Counted from the stretch's first letter, positions 28,560 to 38,027 are shown. The stretch: 64,000 nucleotides of DNA from Phycisphaeraceae bacterium (GCA_019636655.1 JAHBXB010000001.1:496001-560000), one strand, 5' to 3'. A program made the numbers and translations. Notes: generated by a model not told the origin, from the letters alone.

Positions 28560-29524
28560 CCGCGTCGGCCACCACCCCTCGATTCCTCACCGCTATCGTG
28601 ATCGCGGTCACGATGGCCCTCGCCCCCGCATCCCTTGCCCAGGGGCTCTACGGCCCATCCCCCACCCCGCAGACCCCGGCCGTGAGTGGGGGAGCGGCGC
28701 TCGCAGACCTCGGGGCCGACCCCGATGCCCCCTTCTCGCTCAACCCGGCCTCGATCCTCGGCGCCGCGGCCGGCGCCCTGCCGGGTCAGTCCGGCGCCGG
28801 CGCCCCCGCCGACGCCTCCCGCTCAACCGGCCTGTCGACGGCGATCAACATCGTCATCCTGCTCACGGTGCTCACGCTGGTGCCGTCGATCATGCTGATG
28901 ACGACCTGCTTCGTGCGCATCATCGTCGTCCTCGGGCTGCTCAAGCAGGCCATGGGCACCCAGCAGCTTCCCCCTCCACAGGTGATCGTCGGCCTCGCCA
29001 TGTTCCTCACGCTCCTGGTGATGGCGCCGACGATCGACCGCATCAACACCGAGGCCATCGCTCCCTACCGCGCCGGCCAGATCAAGGACTACGAAGAACT
29101 CTGGGACAAGGCCAAGCAGCCCGTCCGCGACTTCATGTTCGACCAGATCGAGGCCTCCGGCAACTGGTCGAGTGTCTACATGGTCCTCAACTACCGCGGC
29201 ATCGACACCTCCGAGCCGGACCGCCTCACCCGCGCCGACGTCGACATGGTCTCGCTGATCCCCGCGTTCATGCTCAGCGAACTCAAGATCGCGTTCCTGA
29301 TGGGGTTCCGCGTCTACCTCCCCTTCCTCGTCATCGACATGGTCATCTCCAGCCTGCTGATTTCCATGAGCATGATGATGCTCCCGCCGGTGCTCATCAG
29401 CCTCCCCTTCAAACTCTTGCTCTTCGTCCTGGTCGACGGTTGGCAGCTCATCGCCGGAAGCCTCATGAACAGTTTCGTGACCCACGGCCCAGCCGTCGCC
29501 GCGGCCGCCGCGTCCTCTCCATAG
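28556..29524 (+). CDS. fliP: Flagellar export gate protein FliP
   Basis: Core subunit of the type III export gate in the inner membrane, 322 residues. A cleavable N-terminal signal peptide (FLTAIVIAVTMALAPASLAQ) and a Gly/Pro-rich spacer precede the FliP domain. Diagnostic segments are LTLVPSIMLMTTCFVRIIVV, LLKQAMGTQQLPPPQVIVGL, LIPAFMLSELKIAFLMGFRV and YLPFLVIDMVISSLLISMSM. The final hydrophobic region has LPFKLLLFVLVDGWQLIAGS. Start overlaps the fliO stop. Confidence 0.96.
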   Translation: MTASATTPRFLTAIVIAVTMALAPASLAQGLYGPSPTPQTPAVSGGAALADLGADPDAPFSLNPASILGAAAGALPGQSGAGAPADASRSTGLSTAINIVILLTVLTLVPSIMLMTTCFVRIIVVLGLLKQAMGTQQLPPPQVIVGLAMFLTLLVMAPTIDRINTEAIAPYRAGQIKDYEELWDKAKQPVRDFMFDQIEASGNWSSVYMVLNYRGIDTSEPDRLTRADVDMVSLIPAFMLSELKIAFLMGFRVYLPFLVIDMVISSLLISMSMMMLPPVLISLPFKLLLFVLVDGWQLIAGSLMNSFVTHGPAVAAAAASSP

Positions 29525-29546
29525 GGCCGCACCGGAGCAACACCGC

Positions 29547-29804
29547 ATGCACTACGACGACTCGACAGTCGAACTGGTCCGCTGGACGCTGGTCCTCACG
29601 CTGAAAGTCGCCGCGCCGATCCTGGCCGCGGGCGTTGTCGTCGGCCTTGTGATCAGCATCTTCCAGTCCGTGACCTCGATCCAGGACCAGAGCCTGTCGT
29701 TCGTCCCCAAGATCATCGTGATGGGCCTCGTGGCGGTCCTGCTCACGCCGTGGATCGTGCAGCGGCTGGTCGAGTTCGCCTCCGAGATGTTCACGCTGAT
29801 GTAG
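29547..29804 (+). CDS. fliQ: Flagellar export gate protein FliQ
   Basis: Two-helix inner-membrane subunit of the export gate, 85 residues, close to the usual 89. TM1 ILAAGVVVGLVISIFQSVTS runs into the conserved IQDQSLSFVPKIIVMGLVAV of TM2, ending with WIVQRLVEFASEMF. It lies between fliP and fliR with short spacers (22 and 19 bp), as in essentially all flagellar clusters. Confidence 0.96.
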   Translation: MHYDDSTVELVRWTLVLTLKVAAPILAAGVVVGLVISIFQSVTSIQDQSLSFVPKIIVMGLVAVLLTPWIVQRLVEFASEMFTLM

Positions 29805-29823
29805 GAAGCATGAGGGGTGATCC

Positions 29824-30630
29824 GTGACCGGGATTCCGACCGAGTTGGCGACGCACGCCGTTGCGTACACGCTGGTGCTGGCGCGATTGGCCGGGCTCTT
29901 TGTCTTTGCGCCCATGCTCGCCAGCACGGCCGTCCCGCTCAAGGTCCGGTCGCTCTTCGCCGTGATGCTCGCCGCCGCGCTCTACCCCACCATCGCCACG
30001 ATCGTCGTCCCCCCGGCGACCGACATCTTCGGCCTGCTCCCGCTGGTGATCGGCGAGTCGCTCGTCGGTGTCACCATCGGCCTGCTCGCCGCCATCCCCA
30101 TCTTCAGCGTGCAGCTCGCCGGCCTCATCATGAGCCAGCAGATGGGCATCTCGCTCGCCGCCGCCTACAACCCCGCCCTCGACACCGAGTCCGACGTCAT
30201 GGGCGAACTGCTCCTCTATGTCGCCTTCAGCGTCTTCATCTTCTCGGGCGGCCTCGAATCGCTCTTCCTCTGCGTCGGCCACTCGTTCCAGACCCTGCCG
30301 GTCGGGGGCTTCGTCCCGGCGATGGCGCCGGCCACCCTGCTCATCTCCCTGATCTCCGCCGGGTTCGAACTGGCGATCCGCGTCTCCGCCCCGGTCCTCG
30401 TGATCATCCTGCTCGAGACGCTCGCCTCCGCCTTCGTCATGAAGACCATCCCGCAGATCAACATCCTGACCATCGGGTTCGCCATCAAGATCGTCCTCGG
30501 CCTGCTCGGTCTCACGCTCGCCATCGCCACCATCGACCGTGTCGTCGGCGACGACGTGACCGGCGTTTCACGGGTGATCTTCAACTGGGTCCAGTCGCTC
30601 GGCCCAGCCCCCGCCCCGTCCGCTGACTGA
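29824..30630 (+). CDS. fliR: Flagellar export gate protein FliR
   Basis: Inner-membrane protein that forms the export pore with FliP and FliQ, 268 residues. It is highly hydrophobic, with about six helices. Typical motifs are ARLAGLFVFAPMLASTAVPL, KVRSLFAVMLAAALYP, VQLAGLIMSQQMGISLAAAY and FELAIRVSAPVLVIILLETL. GTG start with an upstream GGGGTGATCC. flhB follows after eight bases. Confidence 0.95.
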   Translation: MTGIPTELATHAVAYTLVLARLAGLFVFAPMLASTAVPLKVRSLFAVMLAAALYPTIATIVVPPATDIFGLLPLVIGESLVGVTIGLLAAIPIFSVQLAGLIMSQQMGISLAAAYNPALDTESDVMGELLLYVAFSVFIFSGGLESLFLCVGHSFQTLPVGGFVPAMAPATLLISLISAGFELAIRVSAPVLVIILLETLASAFVMKTIPQINILTIGFAIKIVLGLLGLTLAIATIDRVVGDDVTGVSRVIFNWVQSLGPAPAPSAD

Positions 30631-30638
30631 AGGAACAC

Positions 30639-31706
30639 ATGGCCGAGGAACTCGGAGAACGCACCGAACAGCCCACCGGCCGACGCCGGGCCGATGCCCG
30701 CGAGGACGGCAAGGTCGCCAAGAGCACCGACCTCGCCGCCGCGGTCGAACTCGGCGCCGCGCTGATCCTTATCGCCCTCTACGGCCCCGTGCTCATGGCC
30801 GGCTTCTCCCGCCTCCTCCGCGACGTGCTCGATTCCCGCGGCCTCGACGCCGTCACCACCCCGGACTCCATCGGCGAACTCCTCAGCGGCGTCCTCACCC
30901 GCTCCCTCTGGCTCGCCGCTCCCGTCGCGGGAGTCATGTTCGCCGTCGTCATGCTCGCCCACGTCGCCCAGATCGGCTGGTTCATCACCACCAAGCCGCT
31001 GCAGCCCAAGCTCTCCAACCTCAACCCGCTCTCGGGGCTCAAGAAGCTCGTCGGCCGCCGCAACTGGATCAAGACCGCCGTCAGCAGCGTCAAGCTCGTC
31101 GTCGCCATCGGCGTCGCCGCCGCCGCGGTCGCCCGCGATGCCCCCGCCATCGCCGCGATCCCCGCCCTCGACCTCGGCCCCGCCATGCAGGCCGGCGCCG
31201 CCATCGTCCTCCACGCCGCCATCTGGATCATCGTCCTGATGCTGGTCATCGGCATCATCGACTTCCTCTTCCAGCGCTGGCAACTCACCCAGGACCTCAA
31301 GATGACCCGCCAGGAGGTCAAGGACGAGCGCCGCTCCATGGAGGGCGACATGGAGACCCGGGCCCGCCGCCTCCGCATGGCCCGCTCCATGATCTACCAG
31401 CGCATCCAGCAGGCCGTTCCCACCGCCGACGTCATCGTCACCAACCCCACGCACTTCGCCGTCGCCCTCAAGTACGACGCCGACTCCATGGACGCCCCCC
31501 GCGTCGTCGCCAAGGGCGCCGACCTCCTCGCCTTCCGCATCCGAGAGATCGCATCCCTCCACCAGATCCCCATCGTCGAGAAGCCGCCCCTCGCCCGTGC
31601 CCTGTACGCCAACGTCGAGGTCGGCCGCTCCATCACCCCCGAGTTCTTCGAGGCCGTCGCCGAGATCCTCGCCTACGTCTACCGCCTCGAAGGCCGCGCC
31701 GCCTGA
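30639..31706 (+). CDS. flhB: Flagellar export switch protein FlhB
   Basis: Autocleaving export-gate protein that changes specificity from rod/hook to filament substrates, 355 residues. The N-terminal tail has the EERTEQPTGRRRADAREDGK-like opening, then four TM helices and the cytoplasmic domain with the autocleavage motif NPTH. Asn269 and Pro270 match the canonical numbering. The flanking KYDADSMDAPRVVAKGAD and IPIVEKPPLARALYANVEVG are standard. Together with FliK it provides hook-length control. Confidence 0.96.
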   Translation: MAEELGERTEQPTGRRRADAREDGKVAKSTDLAAAVELGAALILIALYGPVLMAGFSRLLRDVLDSRGLDAVTTPDSIGELLSGVLTRSLWLAAPVAGVMFAVVMLAHVAQIGWFITTKPLQPKLSNLNPLSGLKKLVGRRNWIKTAVSSVKLVVAIGVAAAAVARDAPAIAAIPALDLGPAMQAGAAIVLHAAIWIIVLMLVIGIIDFLFQRWQLTQDLKMTRQEVKDERRSMEGDMETRARRLRMARSMIYQRIQQAVPTADVIVTNPTHFAVALKYDADSMDAPRVVAKGADLLAFRIREIASLHQIPIVEKPPLARALYANVEVGRSITPEFFEAVAEILAYVYRLEGRAA

Positions 31707-31737
31707 CCCGTTCGCCCCCTGAGAACCACCGCCCGCC

Positions 31738-33936
31738 GTGCCAAAGTCACCCGTCATCATGGCTCCCCAGTCCGGCTTCACCCTCCCAAGGTGGGTTCTG
31801 GGCGTGAACCGCTACCGCGGCCTGCTCGTGCCGCTGGCGTTCATGAGCCTGCTCGTGGTGATCCTCGTCCCCCTCCCGCCCTGGCTGATGGACATCCTCA
31901 TCTCGGCCAACATCAGCCTCGCCGTCATCGTCCTCCTCACGACCATCCACATGCAGGAACCGCTGGACTTCAGCGTCTTCCCCTCGCTCCTGCTCGGCAC
32001 GACGCTCTTCCGCCTCGTCCTTAACGTCGCCTCCACGCGCCTCATCCTCTCCGCCGACGCCAGCACCCCGCAGGAGGCCATGGGCGTCGCCGGCGATGTC
32101 ATCAGCGCCTTCGGCAACTTCGTCGCCGGCGATTCCCTCGCCGTCGGCATCGTCATCTTCGTCCTTCTCATCATCGTCCAGTTCGTCGTCATCACCAAGG
32201 GCGCCACGCGCATCTCCGAGGTTGCCGCCCGCTTCACCCTCGATGCGATGCCCGGCAAACAGATGGCCATCGACGCCGATCTCAACGCCGGCCTGATCAA
32301 GGAGGACGAAGCCCGCCGCCGCCGCGAACGCATCTCCCAGGAGGCCGACTTCTTCGGCGCCATGGACGGTGCCAGCAAGTTCGTCCGCGGCGACGCCGTC
32401 GCCGGCCTGCTCATCACCGCGCTCAACGTCGCCGGCGGTTTCGCCGTCGGCGTCCTCCAGCGCGGCTGGCCCGCCGGACAGGCCGCCGAAGTCTTCACCA
32501 AGCTCACCATTGGCGACGGCCTCACCTCCCAGATCCCCGCCTTCGTCGTCTCCATCGCCGCAGCTCTCATCGTCACCCGCTCCGGCTCCAAGGCCGACCT
32601 CGGCACCGAACTCACCGGCCAAGTCCTCAGCCAGCCCACCGGCCTCTACATGACCGCCGGCTTCCTCGGCTTGCTCTCCCTCACCCCGCTCCCGACCATC
32701 CCCCTCCTCGCCACCGCCGCCCTCCTCGCCGCCATCGCCTATGGCACCACTCGCTCCCGCCGCGCCGCCGCGGCGGAGTCCGCCAACGCCATCAACCCCG
32801 CATCCGGCCGCCCCGAGCCACCTCCGCCCGAGCAACTCCTCAAGGTCGACACCCTCGAACTCGAGGTCGGCTACGGCCTCGTCTCCCTCGTTGACTCCAA
32901 CCAGGGCGGCGACCTCCTCGACCGCATCTCCTCCATCCGCCGCCAACTCGCCGCCGAGATGGGCTTCATCCTGCCCCCCGTCCGCATCCGCGACAACATG
33001 CGCCTCCCCGCCAACGAGTACCGCGTCAAGATCCGCGGCAGCCCCGTCGGCAAGGGCCAGACCGTCCCCGGCCGCCTCCTCGCCATGGATTCCGGTATCG
33101 CCTCCGGCCCCATCGACGGCATCCCGACCAAGGAGCCCGCCTTCGGCCTCGATGCCTGGTGGATCGATCCCTCCCTCAAGAACCGCGCCGAGACGATGAA
33201 CTACACCGTCGTCGACCCCAGCAGCGTCCTCGCCACCCACATCACCGAACTCGTCAAGCTCCACGCCGACGAACTGCTCACCCGCGAGGAGGTCAACAAC
33301 CTCACCACCCAGCTCGCCGAACGCTGCCCCAAGCTCGTCAAGGAAACCGTCCCCGAGGTCGTCAAGCCCGCCGACCTCCAGAAGATCCTCCAGAACCTCC
33401 TCCGCGAGCGAGTCCCCGTCCGCGACCTCGAGACCATCCTGGAGACCATCGCCGACTGGGGCGCCAAGACCAAGGATCTCGATGTCCTCACCGAATACGT
33501 CCGAAACGCCCTCCGCCGCACCATCTGCCTCCAATACGCCTCCGCCGTCGACGACCGCCCCGGCGCCGCACCCGGAAAGGGCGCCGGCCCCATGCTCTTC
33601 AGGCTCGTCTGCGTCACCCTTGACCCCGCGCTGGAAGACCGCATCAACGGCTACATCGAGCGCACCACCGCCGGCACCGCCGTCACCATGCCCGCCAGCG
33701 TCGCCAACCAGATCGCCGGCCAGATCCTCAGGGCCCTGCAGCAGGTCGCCGCCGCCGGTCACCACCCCGTCGTCCTCTCCTCCCCGCAGGTCCGCGGCGT
33801 CGTCCGCCAGTTGATCGCCCCGCAGGTCCCGACCGTGGCCGTCCTCTCCTACAACGAGATCGTCCCCGGCGTCGAGGTCGAATCGCTCGCCCTCGTCGGC
33901 TCGCCGGATGCCGAAGCCGCGGTTGCCGCGGCATGA
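31738..33936 (+). CDS. flhA: Flagellar export gate protein FlhA
   Basis: Largest subunit of the export gate, probably the proton-motive-force converter, 732 residues. About eight TM helices (30-330) are interrupted by the conserved FHIPEP-type loop region: EPLDFSVFPSLLLGTTLFRL, RISEVAARFTLDAMPGKQMA and IDADLNAGLIKEDEARRRRE. The cytoplasmic domain (350-700), which binds chaperone-substrate complexes, has LGYGLVSLVD-like sequence and TIGDGLTSQIPAFVVSIAAA nearby. GTG start. Confidence 0.96.
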   Translation: MPKSPVIMAPQSGFTLPRWVLGVNRYRGLLVPLAFMSLLVVILVPLPPWLMDILISANISLAVIVLLTTIHMQEPLDFSVFPSLLLGTTLFRLVLNVASTRLILSADASTPQEAMGVAGDVISAFGNFVAGDSLAVGIVIFVLLIIVQFVVITKGATRISEVAARFTLDAMPGKQMAIDADLNAGLIKEDEARRRRERISQEADFFGAMDGASKFVRGDAVAGLLITALNVAGGFAVGVLQRGWPAGQAAEVFTKLTIGDGLTSQIPAFVVSIAAALIVTRSGSKADLGTELTGQVLSQPTGLYMTAGFLGLLSLTPLPTIPLLATAALLAAIAYGTTRSRRAAAAESANAINPASGRPEPPPPEQLLKVDTLELEVGYGLVSLVDSNQGGDLLDRISSIRRQLAAEMGFILPPVRIRDNMRLPANEYRVKIRGSPVGKGQTVPGRLLAMDSGIASGPIDGIPTKEPAFGLDAWWIDPSLKNRAETMNYTVVDPSSVLATHITELVKLHADELLTREEVNNLTTQLAERCPKLVKETVPEVVKPADLQKILQNLLRERVPVRDLETILETIADWGAKTKDLDVLTEYVRNALRRTICLQYASAVDDRPGAAPGKGAGPMLFRLVCVTLDPALEDRINGYIERTTAGTAVTMPASVANQIAGQILRALQQVAAAGHHPVVLSSPQVRGVVRQLIAPQVPTVAVLSYNEIVPGVEVESLALVGSPDAEAAVAAA

Positions 33937-34043
33937 TCCGAGTCCCTCCAGCACGCGGAGCGAAGTTTGTGTAGGATGGCCACACATTCCGATCATTGAG
34001 ACGGGCAGGACGCCCATCTGTCTCGCTGCCATGGACGGCGTTC

Positions 34044-35414
34044 ATGAGACTCAAGACTTTTCGTGCTCCCACCATCGCCGACGCTCTCGCCGCGGTCAAG
34101 AAAGACCTCGGCCGTGACGCTGTCATTCTCCACACCCGGACCACCAAGTCCGGCGGCTGGCTCGGCGGCTGGCTCAAGATCGGCGCCAAGCCCATCGTCG
34201 AGGTCATCGCCTCCGATGACGTCAACGTCCGCGCACCGCGCCTCCGGCAGGCCCCTCCCGCCGCCGCGCCCGCTCCGATGAACAAGCCTCCCGCCGTCGC
34301 CGTCAGCCCCGCCTCCGTCGCAAAGGCCTACGGCGACACCGCCGCTGCCACTCCGGCCCGGACACAGCGTCCGGCGCCCGCCGCGCCGCCCCCGCCCGCG
34401 GAGGTCGCCACGCTCCCCGTCCGCCAACGGTCCCGGCCCGATCCCGCGGCTGCCAGGGAACGGACCTCTCGCCTTGCCATCCCCGCCCCCTTCGCTCCCC
34501 AGGACGCCACCGCTGCCTCCTCGCTCGAGGCCGAACTCGGCGCCATCAAGCGCATGGTCGGCCAGGTCCTCCAGTCCGCGTCCCCGGCCCAGCACGCCGG
34601 CATCATGCCCGAGGCCCTCTTCCGCCACTACCTCCGGCTTCTCGAATGCCAGGTCGCCCGCGACCTCGCCGACCAGCTCGTCGGCGCCGTCCGCGACGAA
34701 CTCACCCCCGCCGAACTCTCGGATGAGTCCATCGTCCGCCAGACCGTCCTCCGCCGCATCGCCGAGATGATCCCTGTCTCCCCCGGCATCTCGACCCCAT
34801 CCCGCGGCCCCGACGGCCGGCCGTTCACCATCGCCCTCGTCGGCCCCACCGGCGTCGGCAAGACCACCACCCTTGCCAAACTCGCCGCCACCTACCGCCT
34901 CCGCCACGGCCGAAAGGTCGGCGTCATCACCAGCGACACCTACCGCATCGCCGCCGTCGAGCAGCTCCGCACCTACGCCGACATCATCGCCGTCCCCCTC
35001 AAGGTCGCTCTCACGCCCGCCGACATGGCCGCCGCCTGCCAGTCGTTCGCCGATTGCGACGTCGTCCTCATCGATACCGCCGGCCGCTCCCAGAACGACG
35101 CGACCCGCCTCGACGAACTCCGCGCCTTCATCGAGTCCGCCGACCCGCACCAGACCCACCTCGTCCTCTCCTCGACCGCCAGCGAAGCCGTGTTGCTCAA
35201 GACCGCCGACCGGTTCGCCGCCACCTGCCCCACCCACCTCATCCTCACCAAGCTCGACGAGGCCGTGAACTTCGGCGTCCTGCTCAGCGTCGCCCGACGC
35301 ACCAACGCCGCCCTCAGCTTCGTGACCACCGGCCAGGAAGTGCCCGACCACATCGAGCCCGGGCACGCCGACCGCCTCGCTCGCCTCGTGCTCGATGGGG
35401 AACTCGCGCGATGA
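34044..35414 (+). CDS. flhF: Flagellar placement GTPase FlhF
   Basis: SRP-type GTPase that marks the pole or site for flagellum assembly, 456 residues. The N-terminal B domain begins MRLKTFRAPTIADALAAVKK and continues DLGRDAVILHTRTTKSGG. A Pro/Ala-rich linker, an N domain, and the GTPase domain follow: G1 GPTGVGKTTTLAKLAA (about 266-281), SDTYRIAAVEQLRTYADIIA, G3 DTAGRSQND and G4 TKLDEAVNFG. ATG 34044 is chosen because it gives the conserved N-terminus. Coupled to flhG by an ATGA overlap. Confidence 0.94.
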   Translation: MRLKTFRAPTIADALAAVKKDLGRDAVILHTRTTKSGGWLGGWLKIGAKPIVEVIASDDVNVRAPRLRQAPPAAAPAPMNKPPAVAVSPASVAKAYGDTAAATPARTQRPAPAAPPPPAEVATLPVRQRSRPDPAAARERTSRLAIPAPFAPQDATAASSLEAELGAIKRMVGQVLQSASPAQHAGIMPEALFRHYLRLLECQVARDLADQLVGAVRDELTPAELSDESIVRQTVLRRIAEMIPVSPGISTPSRGPDGRPFTIALVGPTGVGKTTTLAKLAATYRLRHGRKVGVITSDTYRIAAVEQLRTYADIIAVPLKVALTPADMAAACQSFADCDVVLIDTAGRSQNDATRLDELRAFIESADPHQTHLVLSSTASEAVLLKTADRFAATCPTHLILTKLDEAVNFGVLLSVARRTNAALSFVTTGQEVPDHIEPGHADRLARLVLDGELAR

Positions 35415-36487
35415 CCGCCGGCGCCCTCCGGCCGCCCACACTCGCGCCCACGGGCGCCGACCAGGCCTCCCGACTGCGGGCCTTGATGGAGGCGATGTCG
35501 GCTCCCCCAGCCCCCGCGGCTGCCGACGAGCCCTCCGCGCACGCGCCCACGCCCGCCCCGCCCCGCATCCTGCCGCCGCACCCCCGCGCTGCCCGCCTCG
35601 TCGCGATCGGGTCCGGCAAGGGCGGTGTCGGCAAGTCCAGCCTCGCCGTGAACCTCGCGATCGCCGTCGCTCGGCAGCGCCTCCGCGTCACCCTCCTCGA
35701 CGCCGACCTGGGCACCGCCAACGCCGATGTCCTCTGCGGCGTCATGCCCCGCAACCGTCTCGAGCACGTCCTCCGCCACGACTCCGAGTCCCGGCCGTCG
35801 CTCGCCGACATCGCCATCGACGCACCGGGCGGATTCCGTCTCGTCCCCGGCACTGCAGGAATCGCCCGTCTCGCCGATCTCTCGCCACACGACCGCGCCG
35901 CCATGATCGATTCCCTCGATGAACTCGAGGCCGGCGCCGACCTGGTCCTGATCGACACCGCCGCGGGCGTCGGCTCAAGCGTCACCTCCTTCCTCCTCGC
36001 CGCCGACTTGTCGCTCATCGTGACCACCCCCGAGCCCACCGCGATCGCGGACGCCTACGCGTTGATCAAGTGCCTCGCCACCGTTCCGGAAAGCGATGGT
36101 GGCGGACGATCAGCGAGTGAGTGGGGGGGACGGGGAGAGCCGTGGGACCGGGGGGGGCGACTCCCCTCCCTTCGACTGGTCGTGAATCAGGCCAGGGACC
36201 AGGACGAGGCGGCCTCAGTCCACGCCCGGATCTCCGGCGTCAGCGAGCGATTCCTCGGCCTGACCATCCCGCTCGCCGGCTGGATTGCGCAGGATCTGCG
36301 GGTCTCCCAGGCCGTCCGCTCGCGCCGGCCGCTGCTCCTCGAACACGAGGCCTCCCCGGCCGGCCGGGCCATCACCGATCTCGGCGGGTTCATCACCCGG
36401 AATCTGGGGATCGAACCCCCACCCAGGCCCGCCGCCGCCGCTTTCTCCGGACGTAGGAGCCTGTTCGCACGGCTGTTTCGCACCTGA
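35411..36487 (+). CDS. flhG: Flagellar number regulator FlhG (MinD/ParA-like ATPase)
   Basis: MinD-family ATPase controlling flagellar number and FlhF activity, 358 residues. The N-terminal FlhF-activating motif DQASRLR is at 17-23. Deviant Walker A SGKGGVGKSS (about 69-78), LLDADLGTANADVL and LVLIDTAAGVGSSV follow. An atypical Gly/Arg/Trp-rich insertion of about 28 residues (around 225-252) falls between PEPTAIADAYALIKCLATVP and LRLVVNQARD. It is encoded by DNA with G7 and G8 runs. A C-terminal basic amphipathic segment could serve membrane binding. Confidence 0.9.
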   Translation: MTAGALRPPTLAPTGADQASRLRALMEAMSAPPAPAAADEPSAHAPTPAPPRILPPHPRAARLVAIGSGKGGVGKSSLAVNLAIAVARQRLRVTLLDADLGTANADVLCGVMPRNRLEHVLRHDSESRPSLADIAIDAPGGFRLVPGTAGIARLADLSPHDRAAMIDSLDELEAGADLVLIDTAAGVGSSVTSFLLAADLSLIVTTPEPTAIADAYALIKCLATVPESDGGGRSASEWGGRGEPWDRGGRLPSLRLVVNQARDQDEAASVHARISGVSERFLGLTIPLAGWIAQDLRVSQAVRSRRPLLLEHEASPAGRAITDLGGFITRNLGIEPPPRPAAAAFSGRRSLFARLFRT

Positions 36488-36612
36488 TCGCGCCATTCGT
36501 GCGCGTTCTTGCTCAAGTCCCGCCGCGCGCCTTGATTTGGCCCGGCCTGAATCCGATATCCGATGCATGCCCAGGCCGCGTCGCTCGACCGCGTGCCTTC
36601 CGAGGAGTGTTC

Positions 36613-36900
36613 GTGACACGCGGCGTACCGACCAGAGTCATCGCAGCGTCGATGGGCCTCGCCGCGTTCGCGGTCGCCGTGATCGCCGGCCTCGCCGTCA
36701 ACAACCCCGCCGACTTCATCCTGGCACGCGCCCTGCTGAGCATGTTCGTCTGCTGGGCCGTCGGCCTTGCCGTCGGCGCCGTCGCCGAGCGGACCATGAT
36801 CGAATCGCTCACCACACCACCCGCGACGGGGTCGGACTCCCAATCCGCCACCCCGTCCATGCCGCAGGAGGGCTCCACCGTTGAAGCCGTCGCGGCCTAG
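36613..36900 (+). CDS. Small two-helix membrane protein of the flagellar cluster
   Basis: 95 residues, unrecognised. Two hydrophobic helices (about 9-29 ASMGLAAFAVAVIAGLAV and 36-57 LARALLSMFVCWAVGLAVGA) are followed by a polar Ser/Thr/Pro tail. Start GTG 36613 has GAGGAG eight bases upstream. It lies between flhG and fliA, where several clusters carry a small membrane protein of unknown role. A weak sigma-28-like pattern (TGAT, 15 bases, TCCGATAT) ends 53 bases before the start; I give it little weight. Confidence 0.6.
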   Translation: MTRGVPTRVIAASMGLAAFAVAVIAGLAVNNPADFILARALLSMFVCWAVGLAVGAVAERTMIESLTTPPATGSDSQSATPSMPQEGSTVEAVAA

Positions 36901-36946
36901 TTCTTCCACAGGTTGTTCACGTTCGCGCAGGAAAGTGACGGACCAC

Positions 36947-36976
36947 TTGCTTGCGTGCGCGACTCTCAGGTATAGT
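36947..36976 (+). promoter_or_regulatory. Sigma-70-like promoter upstream of fliA
   Basis: TTGCTT, 18 bases, TATAGT: four of six -35 bases and five of six -10 bases match the consensus. It lies in the 169-bp gap before fliA, about 90 bases upstream of its ATG. This would let fliA be expressed independently of the long upstream operon. Confidence 0.5.
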
Positions 36977-37069
36977 GACCGCTTCGCCGCTCATGGATCG
37001 AGAGGCGGGTCAAAGACAAGCCCGTTGCTTCAGCAGCAGGCAGATTGATCAGTGGTCAAGGAGCCGACC

Positions 37070-37942
37070 ATGTCGACACGGACCAGTCGCAGGGGCGCGG
37101 GCGGGGTACGAGCAAGCACGAAATCCACGGCCGAACAGGCCGAGTCACGCCGCCTCATGGTGGCCGCTTTCGATGAGATGCCCATCAGGGAAGTCTGGGA
37201 GGAGTACAAGAAGACCCACTCCCAGGACATCCGCAACTACCTCATCGAGAAGTTCCTCCCGCTCGTCCGCTACGCGGCCGAACGCATCTCCACCCGCCTC
37301 CCCGACGAGGTCGACACCAACGACCTCATGCAGGCCGGCCTCTTCGGCCTCATGGACGCCATCGACGCCTTCGATCTCGGCCGCGGCGTCAAGTTCGAGA
37401 CCTACTGCGCCCCCCGCATCCGCGGCGCCATCCTCGACGAACTCCGCGCCATGGACTGGGTCCCCCGGCTCGTCCGCCACCGCACCGCCCGCGTCGAGTC
37501 CGCCCGCCAGAAGTTCATCATGGAGAGCGGCCGCGAGCCCACCGAGGATGAACTCTCCGGCAACCTCCAGCTCGAGGGCGAGGAGTTCGACAAGTTCCGC
37601 CGCGATTCCTCCGCCGTCGCCACCTTCAGCCTCACCCGCCGCTGCTTCCAGTCCGATGGCTCCCGCGACGTCCGCGAGATCGACGTCATCAAGGACGAGT
37701 CCCAGCGCAACCCCTTCGCCGACGTCCAGCGCAAGGACATCAAGGACCTGATCACCAAGGGCCTTTCCCGCGCCGAGCGCCTCATCGTCATCCTCTACTA
37801 CTACGAGGAACTCACGATGAAGGAGATCGGCGCCACCCTCGATCTCTCCGAGTCCCGCGTCAGTCAGATGCACTCCAGCATCCTCGCCCGCCTCAAGGCC
37901 CAGATGCAGCACCGCGTCCGCGAGCTCGAACCCGCCGAATAG
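37070..37942 (+). CDS. fliA: Flagellar sigma factor FliA (sigma-28)
   Basis: RNA polymerase sigma factor of the FliA/WhiG group directing late flagellar transcription, 290 residues. Region 2 has LVRYAAERISTRLPDEVDTN followed by DLMQAGLFGLMDAIDAFDLG. The region 3 equivalent contains ILDELRAMDWVPRLVRHRTA. Region 4 ends with the helix-turn-helix LTMKEIGATLDLSESRVSQM. ATG 37070 has a strong AAGGAG six bases upstream; GTG 37052 is in frame but less likely. The anti-sigma factor FlgM is not seen nearby. Confidence 0.95.
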   Translation: MSTRTSRRGAGGVRASTKSTAEQAESRRLMVAAFDEMPIREVWEEYKKTHSQDIRNYLIEKFLPLVRYAAERISTRLPDEVDTNDLMQAGLFGLMDAIDAFDLGRGVKFETYCAPRIRGAILDELRAMDWVPRLVRHRTARVESARQKFIMESGREPTEDELSGNLQLEGEEFDKFRRDSSAVATFSLTRRCFQSDGSRDVREIDVIKDESQRNPFADVQRKDIKDLITKGLSRAERLIVILYYYEELTMKEIGATLDLSESRVSQMHSSILARLKAQMQHRVRELEPAE

Positions 37943-37974
37943 CCGGCCTCCCGGCACAACCAGTGTCTCCACTC

Positions 37975-38011
37975 AGGCCTGCGTCGCCCCTCCACGGGAC
38001 GGCGCAGGCCT
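37975..38011 (+). terminator. Candidate terminator after fliA
   Basis: A nine-base-pair perfect stem, AGGCCTGCG paired with CGCAGGCCT, encloses a 19-base GC-rich loop and is followed by CTACGCTTT. The T-tract is weak, so it may act with Rho. It closes the flagellar block 33 bases after the fliA stop. Confidence 0.45.
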
Positions 38012-38027
38012 CTACGCTTTCCGCCAG

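Noticed and set aside
31747-34032. 761-residue leftward ORF, Gly/Asp-rich, opposite flhA
   Set aside because: Its repetitive Gly/Asp/Val composition is what results from reading the FlhA codons backwards; no domain pattern.
36490-36560. Sigma-28-like pattern upstream of the small membrane gene
   Set aside because: TGAT-N15-TCCGATAT matches only two of four -35 bases and six of eight -10 bases.
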